Part shown: positions 15,271 to 24,168 of the stretch, piece after piece
How the letters are laid out: every line of letters starts with the position of its first letter
How positions within the stretch are numbered: position 1 is the first letter of the stretch
NCBI GenBank assembly: GCA_003285105.1
Contig: CP030158.1
Coordinates: forward strand, 3,020,664 to 3,084,663
Direction: 5' to 3'
DNA from: Roseithermus sacchariphilus
GTDB taxonomy: Bacteria > Bacteroidota > Rhodothermia > Rhodothermales > MEBIC09517
Length of the DNA: 64,000 nt
The notes under the pieces: generated by a model
Told to the model about the DNA's origin: nothing
The model's database searches: none
What the model saw: only the letters and a program-made list of their open reading frames with translations
Program-made: the position numbers and the translations under genes

Positions 15271-16422
15271 ATGCCCTACCGTTTCGGTACCCTTGCCATC
15301 CATGCCGGGCAGCAGCCCGATCCGTCGACCGGGGCTATCATGACGCCCATCTACCAGACCTCCACCTACGTGCAGGAGGCCCCGGGGCGTCACAAAGGGC
15401 ACGAATACGCCCGGGTGACCAACCCGACGCGCTCGGCGCTGGAGGGCAACCTCGCTGCGCTGGAGCGCGCCGAGCACGCCGTCTGCTTCAGCTCCGGGGT
15501 GGCCGGCATCGACGCCATCCTCAAGGGCCTGCGCCCGGGCGATCACGTCATCGCCACGAACGACCTCTACGGGGGTACCTATCGCCTCTTCCGGCAGGTC
15601 TTCGAGCCGTTCGGGCTGCGCTTCTCCTTCGTCGACATGCGCGACCTGGCGGCCGTGGAGGCTGCGCTGACCCCGTCGACCCGCCTGCTCTGGATCGAGA
15701 CGCCGACGAACCCGCTGCTGCGTCTGCTGGACATCCGCGCGCTGGCCGACCTCGCCCGGTCCCGGGGCATCGACGTGGCGGTGGACAACACCTTTGCCAC
15801 GCCCTACCTCCAGCAGCCGCTCACTCTCGGCGCCGATCTCGTACTCCATTCGGCGACGAAGTACATCGGGGGGCACTCCGACTTGATCGGCGGAGTGGTG
15901 TGCACCAGCAACGAGGCCTGGCACGAGAAGCTCCGGTTCCAGGTCAAGAGCACCGGCGCCGTGCCGGGGCCGATGGACTGCTTCCTGATGCTTCGGGGCA
16001 CGAAGACGCTGCACCTGCGCATGGAGCGCCACTGCGCCAACGCCCGCCGGGTGGCCGACTTCCTGGCGCAGCATCCGAAGGTGGGGCGGGTGCACTATCC
16101 GGGCCTCCCCTCTGATCCGGGGCATGAACTGGCCCGGCGCCAGATGCGCGACTTCGGGGGGATGGTGTCGTTCACGCTGGCCGATGATCGCATCGAGAAG
16201 GCGGTGGCGGTGATGACCTCCACCCGGGTCTTCGCGCTGGCCGAGAGCCTGGGCGGCGTCGAGAGCCTGATCGAGCACCCGGCGTCGATGACGCACGGCT
16301 CCATCCCCGCCGAGGCTCGCCGGGCCGCCGGGCTCGACGACTCGCTCATTCGCCTCTCCGTCGGCGTCGAGGACGTCGAGGATCTGCTGGAAGACCTGGA
16401 TCAGGCGCTGGAACGGGTGTAG
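15271..16422 (+). CDS. Cystathionine gamma-synthase/lyase family PLP enzyme
   Basis: A 383-residue Cys/Met metabolism enzyme of PLP fold type I. The PLP lysine is Lys197 in SATKYIGGHSD. YARVTNPT, the GV stretch near residue 75, YGGTYRL and VDNTFATPYLQ are all standard. The C-terminal SLGGVESLIEHPASMTH and LIRLSVGVEDVEDL close the family profile. It probably converts O-acyl-homoserine plus cysteine to cystathionine, or cleaves cystathionine; sequence alone does not separate MetB, MccB and CGL. Length is normal. It is monocistronic and convergent with the molybdoenzyme gene. Confidence 0.92.
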   Translation: MPYRFGTLAIHAGQQPDPSTGAIMTPIYQTSTYVQEAPGRHKGHEYARVTNPTRSALEGNLAALERAEHAVCFSSGVAGIDAILKGLRPGDHVIATNDLYGGTYRLFRQVFEPFGLRFSFVDMRDLAAVEAALTPSTRLLWIETPTNPLLRLLDIRALADLARSRGIDVAVDNTFATPYLQQPLTLGADLVLHSATKYIGGHSDLIGGVVCTSNEAWHEKLRFQVKSTGAVPGPMDCFLMLRGTKTLHLRMERHCANARRVADFLAQHPKVGRVHYPGLPSDPGHELARRQMRDFGGMVSFTLADDRIEKAVAVMTSTRVFALAESLGGVESLIEHPASMTHGSIPAEARRAAGLDDSLIRLSVGVEDVEDLLEDLDQALERV

Positions 16423-16485
16423 GGTTGGGGCCGGTCGGCGGGATCGGTGCGGCCTGGAGGGAGAGCGACGTGTGGCGTGGGGGAT

Positions 16486-17619
16486 TCAGGCGCCGCGCAC
16501 CTGCACGGGGATGCGGACGACGGGGTTGAAGCCGTCGAACGGGTCGTCGTCCTCGTCGGGTTGCCGGGCGCCGGAGGCGTCGGTGGCGCGGACGCGGATC
16601 TGGTGCGAGCCCGGGGTGGCCTCCCAGCGGTATTCCCAGGGCACCCAGACGCCCGGCAGCGGGAAGGCTTCGCGCCCGGCGGTTTCGAATTGATACGCCG
16701 AGCGCAGATCCGGCTCTGCCTCCAGGATCTCGTCCAGCGGAATCAGCCGGGCTTCCTCGAAGGGCCCCTCGTCGATGGCGATCTCGACGCGGAGGATCGG
16801 CGCGGCCCCGCTGACGGCGAAGCCGCTGATGCGCGTCGGGCCGGCGGGGAGGGTTTCGTTGAACACGGGGTTGGTCGCTTTCGCGGAGACGCGGATCCGG
16901 CCGTCGTCCACGTACCCGATGATCTCCTGATAGGTGCCGAAGGTGGTGTCTTCGGCCGTGGCCTCGATCCGTTCGAGCCACTTCACGTTCTTGTAGCCGT
17001 AGCCGTCGTACAGCAGCAGCCGCACCGGCCGTCCGTGCTCGCGCGTCAGCGGGATGCCGTTCATGTGGGTCACGAGCAGCGGCTCGAAGGCGTCCGCCGG
17101 GAAGGCGCGGTAGACCTCCTCGACGCGGATGTTGTTGGTGAAGCCGTCGGCGCCGTAGATGCGGAGGCGGCGGGTGCGTTCGAGGTCGATGCCGGCCCGG
17201 TCCAGGAACGAGCGGAGCGGTACGCCGCGCCAGAGGGCCGTCCCGATCAGCCCGGGAAACTCGTTCGAGTCGATGATGCACCGCATGGTCTTGACGACCG
17301 TTCGGGCCGGGAGCGCAGCCAGGTCGTCCAGGGAGAGCGTCAGCGGCGTGCGCACCAGCCCGTCGATCGTGAGCGACCAGGCCTCCGGGGCCAGGTCGGG
17401 CATCTCCCATCCGGGGATGCCGGCCTGCCCGCCGTGCTGGACGAAGAACCCGCCCTGCGCGGGAGGGCGGTTCACCGGAGTCAGGAACGGTACGTCGAGG
17501 CCGCTGATGCGGGGGGCGACGTGGTTGAACTCGCAGCCGGCCAGCGGCATCAGGCTCAGGCCCGTCAGCAGGTGACCGGTGCGGCGGAGGAACTGGCGGC
17601 GGTTGGAGGCGGCAGGCAT
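16486..17619 (-). CDS. Tat-exported molybdopterin-dependent oxidoreductase (sulfite oxidase family)
   Basis: A 377-residue protein with a twin-arginine leader (RRQFLRR at 7-13), then LMPLAGC, which could be a lipobox. The Moco domain covers about residues 80-260 and holds KTMRCI; Cys114 would be the molybdenum-ligating Cys of the sulfite oxidase fold, followed by the typical WRGVPLRSFLDRAGI and GYGYKNVKWLERIEA. The C-terminal part (about 270-375) matches the immunoglobulin-like dimerisation domain. No cytochrome subunit is adjacent, so the electron acceptor is unknown. The barrel-protein gene lies 40 bp upstream on the same strand. Confidence 0.88.
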   Translation of the reverse strand: MPAASNRRQFLRRTGHLLTGLSLMPLAGCEFNHVAPRISGLDVPFLTPVNRPPAQGGFFVQHGGQAGIPGWEMPDLAPEAWSLTIDGLVRTPLTLSLDDLAALPARTVVKTMRCIIDSNEFPGLIGTALWRGVPLRSFLDRAGIDLERTRRLRIYGADGFTNNIRVEEVYRAFPADAFEPLLVTHMNGIPLTREHGRPVRLLLYDGYGYKNVKWLERIEATAEDTTFGTYQEIIGYVDDGRIRVSAKATNPVFNETLPAGPTRISGFAVSGAAPILRVEIAIDEGPFEEARLIPLDEILEAEPDLRSAYQFETAGREAFPLPGVWVPWEYRWEATPGSHQIRVRATDASGARQPDEDDDPFDGFNPVVRIPVQVRGA

Positions 17620-17659
17620 GGGGCGAGGGCGGAACGCGGTCGGAAGGTAAAGACGAGGC

Positions 17660-18598
17660 TCACCGCTGGATGATTTCGAGGCCGATGAACCAGTCCACCG
17701 AGCGGATGGTGTTGCGTCCGTAGGGGGTGAGGAACGCCTGGAGGCTCAGGCCCAGCGCCGGGATGGGGTAGAGGCTCAGGCCGGCGCCCGTCTTGACGTA
17801 GCGTTGACGCTCGGGGATCGGGTTGTTGGCCGAGAAGGAGGAGGCGGCATCGGGTGGTTGCACGGAGAGCACCGCCTGGCCGAGCACCTGCAGCAGCGCC
17901 CAGCGCCCGATGCCGGTGCCGACCTCGGCCGAGAGCAACCACTCGTCGGCATAGTCCGGGCGGACGTCGCGGACGCAGTGGAGGTCGCGGCCGGGCTGGC
18001 AGGGGGTGGCGCGGGAGAGGGCGTAGAGGCCGGTGCGGTGGCGGTAGCCGGCGCCGAGTTGCGCGTAGCCGGGCAGCGGGTAGAGGCTCAGCCCCCACGC
18101 CAGGAGGGCCTGGGCGTCCACCTGCCCGGCCCCGATGGCCGGCGCCAGGTTGCGCGTGTAGCCGGTCGGGAGGGTGAGCATCAGGTTCAGCGCCAGCGCC
18201 TGGCGCGGTGCCGACCAGCCCAGCAGCGGCTTCAGCCCCAGGCGCACCCCCGCCATGGCCGAACCCACGCCGCCCGTCTCGTACGCGAAGGCCGCGTCCA
18301 GCACCCGGAGGTACTTGAACGGCAGCATCCCGACGACCGTGAGGTGCTCCCGCACGCCGTACTCCATGTAGAGGTAGGCGCTGCGGTCGAAGAAGGCCGC
18401 GCCGTCCACGTGGTCTGCATACGGTTTGATGCGGCCGTCGAAGGTGTACTGCTCCGCCGTCGTCGAGCGCCCGTGGGCGAGTTTCACGTAGGCGTGTCCC
18501 AGGCCCTGCGGCCAGGCCTGGGCCCGGCCATCGTGCGGCCGGGCCAGGGCACAGAGGCAGAGCAGCAGGCCGAGGCTGTAGCGGGCGATCCGGTGCAT
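17660..18598 (-). CDS. Outer-membrane beta-barrel protein, uncharacterised
   Basis: A 312-residue protein with a signal peptide (LGLLLCLCALARPHDGRAQA) and an alternating aromatic/glycine pattern throughout: HAYVKLAHGRSTT, YLYMEYGVREHLTVVGMLPF, GYAQLGAGYRHRTGLY. Pairs of strands are separated by tight turns, as in transporter-type or DUF3187-like outer-membrane barrels. Two Cys (CQPGRDLHC) probably form a disulfide in an external loop. It ends VDWFIGLEIIQR. It lies just upstream of the molybdoenzyme gene, so the two may be cotranscribed. I do not recognise a substrate. Confidence 0.75.
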   Translation of the reverse strand: MHRIARYSLGLLLCLCALARPHDGRAQAWPQGLGHAYVKLAHGRSTTAEQYTFDGRIKPYADHVDGAAFFDRSAYLYMEYGVREHLTVVGMLPFKYLRVLDAAFAYETGGVGSAMAGVRLGLKPLLGWSAPRQALALNLMLTLPTGYTRNLAPAIGAGQVDAQALLAWGLSLYPLPGYAQLGAGYRHRTGLYALSRATPCQPGRDLHCVRDVRPDYADEWLLSAEVGTGIGRWALLQVLGQAVLSVQPPDAASSFSANNPIPERQRYVKTGAGLSLYPIPALGLSLQAFLTPYGRNTIRSVDWFIGLEIIQR

Positions 18599-18683
18599 GG
18601 CGTGGAGGTGAAAGCCACACCGGCCGGTGCAAGAGGTGTGCCAGCAGGAAGCGTTCGGGCGCGAGACGATCTGGAAGCCCCGT

Positions 18684-19178
18684 CTACCAGTTCCAGGTGC
18701 CCGGTGCGCCTTTGAAGGGACCCACGACGCGGCTCGTGATCCACCCGCCGAAAAAATCGCCCTCCTGAGGCTGAACCAGTTCCTCGTCCACGTAACAGGC
18801 GTCCATCAGGCGTGGGTAGAAGGCCAGGTATCCCCGGAGGGCGGCATAGGGTGGAGGCGGATCGGGGTAGCTCCAGGCGGCGTGCGCGGCGGTTCGGCCG
18901 TGGACGTCGACGGTGTAGTAGCGGGCTCGCCCCTTCCAGGCGCACACGGAGCAGCGCGAGGTGGGGTGTAGAAACGCCATGCGCACGTCCTCCTGCGGAA
19001 GGTAGTACCCCGGCGGATGGCTGGTCTCCAGCACCCGCAGGGCGCGGCGCGTGTCCGCGATCACCACCCCGTTGAACACGACCCGCACGTGCTCGTCGGT
19101 CGGGACGACGCGCGGCGGGCGGGGGTAATCCCAGACGGATTCCTGCCCGGGGCCGGGTTCGATGCGGTGGGGCGTCAT
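18684..19178 (-). CDS. DUF427 family protein
   Basis: A 164-residue protein covering the DUF427 domain: VVFNGVVIADTRRALRVLETSHPPGYYLPQEDV, then SRCSVCAWKGRARYYTVDV and AAWSYPDPPPPY. These match the conserved order of this widespread family of unknown function. The start at 19178 is taken because everything before it is low-complexity. It lies downstream of the E1 dehydrogenase gene, separated from it by a terminator, so it should have its own promoter. Expected to be cytoplasmic. Confidence 0.87.
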   Translation of the reverse strand: MTPHRIEPGPGQESVWDYPRPPRVVPTDEHVRVVFNGVVIADTRRALRVLETSHPPGYYLPQEDVRMAFLHPTSRCSVCAWKGRARYYTVDVHGRTAAHAAWSYPDPPPPYAALRGYLAFYPRLMDACYVDEELVQPQEGDFFGGWITSRVVGPFKGAPGTWNW

Positions 19179-19304
19179 GGCGACGGGCAACAGCGAGACG
19201 ATGGGGGGCGGCGCACGGGCGGGCGTGCCGGTGGGGACACAGGCTTGTAGGGAACCGCCGGAGGTGAGTTTCCGCTCGGCGGCGTCCCGGTCGTAACGGA
19301 TACG

Positions 19305-19338
19305 AAAAAGCGCCCCCCGGGGCCTTCCGGGGAGCGCT
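19305..19338 (-). terminator. Terminator of the E1 dehydrogenase gene
   Basis: Twelve-base arms (19309-19320 and 19327-19338, one C-A mismatch) around a six-base loop. On the minus strand the stem is followed by five T. It lies 39 bp past the stop codon. Confidence 0.82.
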
Positions 19339-19377
19339 GTCGGGGAGCGCGGCGACGCGCCGGGCAGGGGGCGGTGT

Positions 19378-21525
19378 TCAGTAGGCCAGCACCTCACGCG
19401 CGGCGGCCAGGATGTCCTCATCCTGCGGCAGCACGGCCCGCTCCAGCGGATCCGCGAAGGGGATGGGGGTGAAGGCTCCGGCCACCCGGCGGATGGGCGC
19501 GTCGAGGTGCTCGAAGGCCCGGGCGGCGATCTGCGCACAGATCTCCGCGCCGAAGCCGGCGAACTCGTGGTCTTCATAGACGACCAGCACCCGGTTGGTC
19601 TTTCGCACCGACGCCAGGATCGTCTCCATGTCGAGCGGGATCATCGTGCGGATGTCGATGACCTCCACCGAGACCCCATCCCGGTCCAGCATCCGGGCGG
19701 CGTGGATCGACTTGTGCACCATCAGCCCGTAGGTGACGATCGTCAGATCGGAGCCTTCACGGACGACGTTGGCCTTGCCGAAGGGGAGGAGGTAGTCGGC
19801 ATCGGGTTCCGGGGTGCGGGCGGCGGCAGCCCGGTAGAGGGCTTTGTGCTCCAGGAACAGCACCGGGTCTTCCAGGCGGATGGCCGTCTTGAGCAGGCCT
19901 TTGGCATCGGCCGCGTTGGAGGGCATCGCGATCAGGTAGCCCGGCATGTGGGCGAAGATGCCTTCGATGTTCTGCGAGTGGCAGAGCCCGCCGTGGATGT
20001 AGCCGCCCACCGGCACCCGGATCACCATCGGGCAGCCCCAGGCGCCGTTGGAGCGGTAGCGGAAGCTCGCCACCTGGTTGCGTAGCGGCTGCATCGCCGG
20101 CCAGATGTAATCCCCGAACTGGATCTCGACGACGGGTTTGTAGCCGGCCGCGCTGAACCCGACGGCCGTTCCGATGATGGAGTTTTCCGCGAGCTGCGCG
20201 TTGAAGCAGCGGTCCTCGCCGAAGCGGGCCGTGAGGTTGCGCGTGGCGGTGAACACCCCTCCCTTGGCCCCTGCCACGTCCTCGCCGTAGACGATGATGC
20301 GCTCGTCCCGCTCCATCTCTTCGTGCAGGGCGTGGTTGATGGCATCCACCATCACGATCGGCTTGCCGGACGGGGTGGATGCCTCGTAGGGCAGGTCGAC
20401 CGGGCCTTCGAAATAGACGTGCCGCGTGGCGGTGGAGGGGTCGGGGTCGGGTTGCTCCATGGCCCAGCGGGCCGCTTCGTCGATCTCCCGGTGGACCTCC
20501 CGGCGCAGGGCCCGGATGCGATCTTCCGTCAGCAGCCCGGCCTCGGTCAGTTGCATTTCGAGCCGGGCGATGGGGTCGATCTTCCGGTCGTTTTCCAGTT
20601 CTTCCGACGTGCGGTACTTGGTGTGATTGTCCGAAGACGAATGCGGCAGGAGGCGGACGACGTCCGCGACGATGCAGACCGGGCCACGCCCCTGGCGGAT
20701 GTGGGCCAGCGCGGCCCGGGCGGCCGCATACATGCGGAAGAAGTCGGTGCCGTCGACGTGGGCGCGGGCCAGCCCTTCGTAGCCACGGGCAAACTTGTAG
20801 GCGGATCCTCCGGCAGTCTGGTCCTCGACCGGGACGGAGATGGCGTACTTGTTGTCCTGCACGAGGAACAGGACGGGTGCGCGTTCGCGGGCGGCCCAGT
20901 TCATCGCCTCGTGGAAGGCCCCCTGGGAGGTCGCGCCGTCGCCGCAGGAGCAATAGACGTACGCGTCGGTCTGGCGGCGCTTCAGGGCCAGGCCCACGCC
21001 TACCGCCGGCAGGAACTGCGAGCCGACGGAGGAGGACAGCGGCAGAATATGTTTCTCCGGGCTGCTGAAGTGCTCCGCCATCTGCCGACCGCCGGAATGG
21101 GGGTCGTCGGCCTTGGCGAGGTGATTGAGCAAGACGTCCCGCGGGGTTCCCCCGAGCGAGAGGTACATGCAGAGGTCGCGGTAGTAGAAGCTGAACCAGT
21201 CGTAGCCCGGCCGGGAGAGCAGGCCGATGGCGGCCTGCGCCGCTTCGTGCCCGGCACAGCCGATGTGAAAGAAGCCTTTGCCCTGTTTCAGAAGCGTCAG
21301 CATCTTCTCGTCGAGCCGGCGCGACGTCAGCATGAGGCGATAGGCGTGCAGGAGGGTGTCGGCGTCGAGGTCGCCAGCGTCCAGGGCGGGGATGCGCAGC
21401 ACGCCGCTGTCATCGACCGTCTCCACGGCCGCGGCGTCACCGTCGCCCGAGGGCACGGCCGCCAGGTTCAGGTCGGGCTGGACATCAGCCATGACCTCCT
21501 GCGTTTCCCTTTTCGTCTTGGCCAT
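19378..21525 (-). CDS. 2-oxo acid dehydrogenase E1 component, fused alpha and beta subunits
   Basis: A 715-residue thiamine-diphosphate enzyme in which the alpha subunit (about residues 40-370) and the beta subunit (about 385-715) are one chain. Alpha shows the E1 opening YRLMLTSRRLDEKML, the TPP motif CSCGDGATSQGAFHEAMNWA and the later DNKYAISV. The phosphorylation-loop-like LPHSSSDNHTKYRT suggests the branched-chain (2-oxoisovalerate) type. Beta shows MVDAINHALHEEMERD, YGEDVAGAKGG and the C-terminal FTPIPFADPLE. It decarboxylates a branched 2-oxo acid and passes the acyl group to E2, which is not nearby. A fused E1 is common in Bacteroidota. The start at 21525 is chosen over an extension made of repeated Arg-Ala-Asp-Pro. 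Confidence 0.92.
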   Translation of the reverse strand: MAKTKRETQEVMADVQPDLNLAAVPSGDGDAAAVETVDDSGVLRIPALDAGDLDADTLLHAYRLMLTSRRLDEKMLTLLKQGKGFFHIGCAGHEAAQAAIGLLSRPGYDWFSFYYRDLCMYLSLGGTPRDVLLNHLAKADDPHSGGRQMAEHFSSPEKHILPLSSSVGSQFLPAVGVGLALKRRQTDAYVYCSCGDGATSQGAFHEAMNWAARERAPVLFLVQDNKYAISVPVEDQTAGGSAYKFARGYEGLARAHVDGTDFFRMYAAARAALAHIRQGRGPVCIVADVVRLLPHSSSDNHTKYRTSEELENDRKIDPIARLEMQLTEAGLLTEDRIRALRREVHREIDEAARWAMEQPDPDPSTATRHVYFEGPVDLPYEASTPSGKPIVMVDAINHALHEEMERDERIIVYGEDVAGAKGGVFTATRNLTARFGEDRCFNAQLAENSIIGTAVGFSAAGYKPVVEIQFGDYIWPAMQPLRNQVASFRYRSNGAWGCPMVIRVPVGGYIHGGLCHSQNIEGIFAHMPGYLIAMPSNAADAKGLLKTAIRLEDPVLFLEHKALYRAAAARTPEPDADYLLPFGKANVVREGSDLTIVTYGLMVHKSIHAARMLDRDGVSVEVIDIRTMIPLDMETILASVRKTNRVLVVYEDHEFAGFGAEICAQIAARAFEHLDAPIRRVAGAFTPIPFADPLERAVLPQDEDILAAAREVLAY

Positions 21526-21863
21526 GAAGCTACCGGATCTATCTGCAGGGACGGTCGGTGGGCAGGGTGCCTCCCTAGTGACGACGCGGCCGGGCGCGCG
21601 TTCCCCCGCGCGATGTGCATCGGCACCGGAGGGCGGATCTGCCCGGGGCGGGTCTGCCCGGGGCGGGTCTGCCCGGGGCGGAGGCGTCGGGGGTGCGGGC
21701 GGGGCTGCGGAGCGCGAACGGCGCATCGGCGAGGCGGGTCCGCCCGGACGCGACCACCGCTTCAACCTACGAAACCCGGTGCAGAATCAAAAGCAGGTGC
21801 GCCCGGCCGCCGGGGACCGGCCGGCCCGTCTGCGGTGCCGGGAGCGGGCAGGCGCGGCGCGCC
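21526..21863. other. Spacer with tandem repeat upstream of the E1 gene
   Basis: These 338 bp lie between the histidine kinase stop and the E1 start, both on the minus strand. Apart from the 15-bp repeat array I find no convincing promoter, no RNA motif and no protein-like ORF. The frame stays open upstream of the E1 start but encodes only the repeat and Arg/Pro-rich sequence. Confidence 0.5.
21631..21681. repeat. 15-bp tandem repeat, 3.4 copies
   Basis: GGGCGGRTCTGCCCG is repeated three times (21631-21645, 21646-21660, 21661-21675) plus a partial GGGCGG. Each unit is nearly palindromic (GGGC...GCCC), so the array can form serial hairpins about 105 bp before the E1 start codon. Confidence 0.85.
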
Positions 21864-23318
21864 TCAGGCCGGTTCGGTTTCAGACTGGCCGGCGTAGGGT
21901 AGTTCGAACCAGAAGCGCGTGCCCCGCCCCAGCGTACTCTCGACGTGTATCGGCTCGCCGTGGGCCTGCAGGATCTGCTTGACGATGCTCAGCCCGAGCC
22001 CGGTTCCCCCGCTCTTGCGGGAGCGGTCCGGGTCGACGCGGTGGAACCGTTCGAAGATCCGGTCGAGGTGGTCGTCCGGGATGCCCCGGCCGTTGTCGAT
22101 CACCTCGATGCGCACCTTGTCGATCCGGCGCCGGAACCGGCAGCGGACCGTCCCCGAGTCGCTGTAGGCGATGGCGTTTTCGATGAGGTTGGTGAGCACC
22201 TGGCGGATCCGGTTGCGGTCGGCCCGCACCCGCATCGGGGGGTTTTTGACTTCCAGTTCGAGGTGCTTGGCTTCGGCCCGGGGGGCCAGCATCTCGGTGA
22301 CCTCTTCGAGGAGCTCCTGCAGGTCGAACACGCTGGGCTTGATCAGGTCTTCCCGGTACTCCAGGCGGGCGATCTCGATCAGATCGTTGAAGAGGTTGTT
22401 GAGCCGCTGGAGGTTCAGCAGGGCCTTCTCGGCGTAGCGCTGGCGCTGGTCGTCCGTGAGGTTCGGCATCGAGAGGGCTTCGAGGTAGCCCCCGACGGCG
22501 AAGATGGGGTTGCGGACCTCGTGGGAGACGTTCCCGATGAATTCCGTCTGGATCCGGGTCAGCCGCTCCAGTTCTTCGATCTTTTCCCGGAAGCTCTCGG
22601 ACATGCGGTTCAGGCTCTGCGCCATGTCCTGGATCTCCGAGGCCTGGGAGTCGACCTCGATCGGCTCGTCGAAGTCGCCGTCGCTGACCTGGCGGGCGAT
22701 GCGGCTGATGGTGCGCATGGGGCCGGTCACCTTGTCGGCCGCGATCCAGCTGCCCAGCAGCGCCATCACCAGCGCCATCACCATCCCGGCGATGAGCGTC
22801 GCCTGCATTTCCCGCACAAGGGCGAAGAGCGGCGGTTCGGGCTGGCCGACGCGGACGAGGAAGGAGCCGTCCGGTGAGGGCAGCGTCACGAAGAGCATGC
22901 GCCGGCCCGCTTCGTCCGTGCGCTCGGAGACGCCCACGCGTCCGTCCATCGCCGCGCGGACGTCCTCCGTCGCGGGCAGCGACGTCTCGATCAGCGGGAG
23001 GGTGCCGGTGCGCAGGTACACCGAGTCCCCGGCGATGAACGCGACGTCGAGGTCGGTCAGGCGGGCGATGTCCTGTACCACGGCCCGCCGCTCGGCCGTG
23101 CTCCGGGCCGATTCGAGCAGGACGGCGATACGGCCGGCCTGATCTTCCAGCATCTGCCGCGTGGCGTCGCGTATGTCGCCCCTGAGTACGAGCACGACGT
23201 ACAGGGCCACGACGACCACCGCGCTGCCGACGAAGAGCGCGAACGTCAGAAACATCCACGTCTGTGTCGGGGCGCGGCGGGGGAGGAGGGTGTTGAGCAG
23301 GGTGCGAAGACGCCCCAT
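21864..23318 (-). CDS. Sensor histidine kinase
   Basis: A 484-residue membrane kinase. A first transmembrane helix lies at about residues 21-46, then an extracytoplasmic sensor of about 115 residues, a second helix with LIAGMVMALVMALLGSW, and a HAMP domain (ADKVTGPMRTISRIARQVSDG). The HisKA box NVSHEVRNP has the phospho-accepting His at about 266, and the HATPase domain shows N (LTNLIENAIAY), G1 (IDNGRGIP) and G2 (SGGTGLGLSI) boxes. It follows the response regulator by 24 bp and is cotranscribed with it. The ATG at 23318 is used; an in-frame GTG two codons earlier is possible. The stimulus is unknown. Confidence 0.95.
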   Translation of the reverse strand: MGRLRTLLNTLLPRRAPTQTWMFLTFALFVGSAVVVVALYVVLVLRGDIRDATRQMLEDQAGRIAVLLESARSTAERRAVVQDIARLTDLDVAFIAGDSVYLRTGTLPLIETSLPATEDVRAAMDGRVGVSERTDEAGRRMLFVTLPSPDGSFLVRVGQPEPPLFALVREMQATLIAGMVMALVMALLGSWIAADKVTGPMRTISRIARQVSDGDFDEPIEVDSQASEIQDMAQSLNRMSESFREKIEELERLTRIQTEFIGNVSHEVRNPIFAVGGYLEALSMPNLTDDQRQRYAEKALLNLQRLNNLFNDLIEIARLEYREDLIKPSVFDLQELLEEVTEMLAPRAEAKHLELEVKNPPMRVRADRNRIRQVLTNLIENAIAYSDSGTVRCRFRRRIDKVRIEVIDNGRGIPDDHLDRIFERFHRVDPDRSRKSGGTGLGLSIVKQILQAHGEPIHVESTLGRGTRFWFELPYAGQSETEPA

Positions 23319-23342
23319 GAGCACGGCGGAGTGGGCAGGGGA

Positions 23343-24053
23343 TCAGGCTTCGGCGACGGCGTCCTCGACGAAGCGGTATCCCACGCCGCGTACGGTCTGG
23401 ATGTGCTGGGCGAAGTCGCCGAGCTTCTCCCGCAGGTTCTTGATGTGGGCATCCACCGTGCGTTCGGTGACCATCATGGCGTCTTTCCAGATGGTCTCCA
23501 GGAGCTGCTGCCGCGTGAAGGCCTTCCGCGGGTGACGCACGAGGTAGCGCAGCAGCTCGAACTCCGTGAGCGTCAGCCCGAGGTCCTTGCCGTCGAGCGA
23601 GGCGCGGTACTCCTCTTCATAGATCGTCAGGTTCTTGACCTCGATCGTCGGGTTTTCCTCGACGCCGGCCCGCCGCAGCACCGCTTTGACGCGTGCCACG
23701 AGCATCTGCGGCGAGACGGGCTTGGTCAGGTAATCATCCCCGCCCAGCATCAGGCCCTTGATCTGGTCCTCCTCCTCGATCTTGGCGCTGAGGAAGATGA
23801 TCGGGATCGTTTCCGTCTCCACGCGGGAACGCAGCCGCTTGCACACCTCGAAACCGTCCAGCCCCGGCAGCATGATGTCGAGCACGACGAGGTCGATCTC
23901 CGGACCGGCCTTGGCGAGCGCCTCCTCGCCGTCGTAGGCCTGCTGCACGACGAAGCCTTCCTGTTCGAGGAAGTGGCTGATCACTTCGACGACGTCTTCC
24001 TCGTCGTCGACCACGAGAATCTGAATCTTGGACGGTTCCGCGATCTTGTTCAT
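23343..24053 (-). CDS. OmpR/PhoB-family response regulator
   Basis: A 236-residue regulator. The receiver domain has the acidic pocket DDEED (16-20), phospho-acceptor Asp59 in VVLDIMLPG and the conserved Lys in LTKPVS. The C-terminal winged helix (about residues 135-232) shows LTLTEFELLRYLVRHPRKAFTRQQLLE, TVDAHIKNLREKLG and VRGVGYRF, which is OmpR/PhoB type. It is encoded just before its kinase. A TATATTGG element on the minus strand at 24115-24108 is a possible -7 site 55 bp before the ATG, but no good partner element is seen at -33. Confidence 0.96.
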   Translation of the reverse strand: MNKIAEPSKIQILVVDDEEDVVEVISHFLEQEGFVVQQAYDGEEALAKAGPEIDLVVLDIMLPGLDGFEVCKRLRSRVETETIPIIFLSAKIEEEDQIKGLMLGGDDYLTKPVSPQMLVARVKAVLRRAGVEENPTIEVKNLTIYEEEYRASLDGKDLGLTLTEFELLRYLVRHPRKAFTRQQLLETIWKDAMMVTERTVDAHIKNLREKLGDFAQHIQTVRGVGYRFVEDAVAEA

Positions 24054-24168
24054 GCTGGGGGGCGATTGGATGAGTGGGCCGAAAAATGCGGATTCAACGT
24101 TCGAAGACCAATATAAGGTTTCCGGAACCGGTTTTCGGGGCGAGGGGCCCATGAGCCGCTCGGCGGGG

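Noticed and set aside
21526-21765. N-terminal extension of the E1 protein from an upstream ATG
   Set aside because: The extension is made of the 15-bp DNA repeat (Arg-Ala-Asp-Pro-Pro units), while the ATG at 21525 begins a normal E1 N-terminus.
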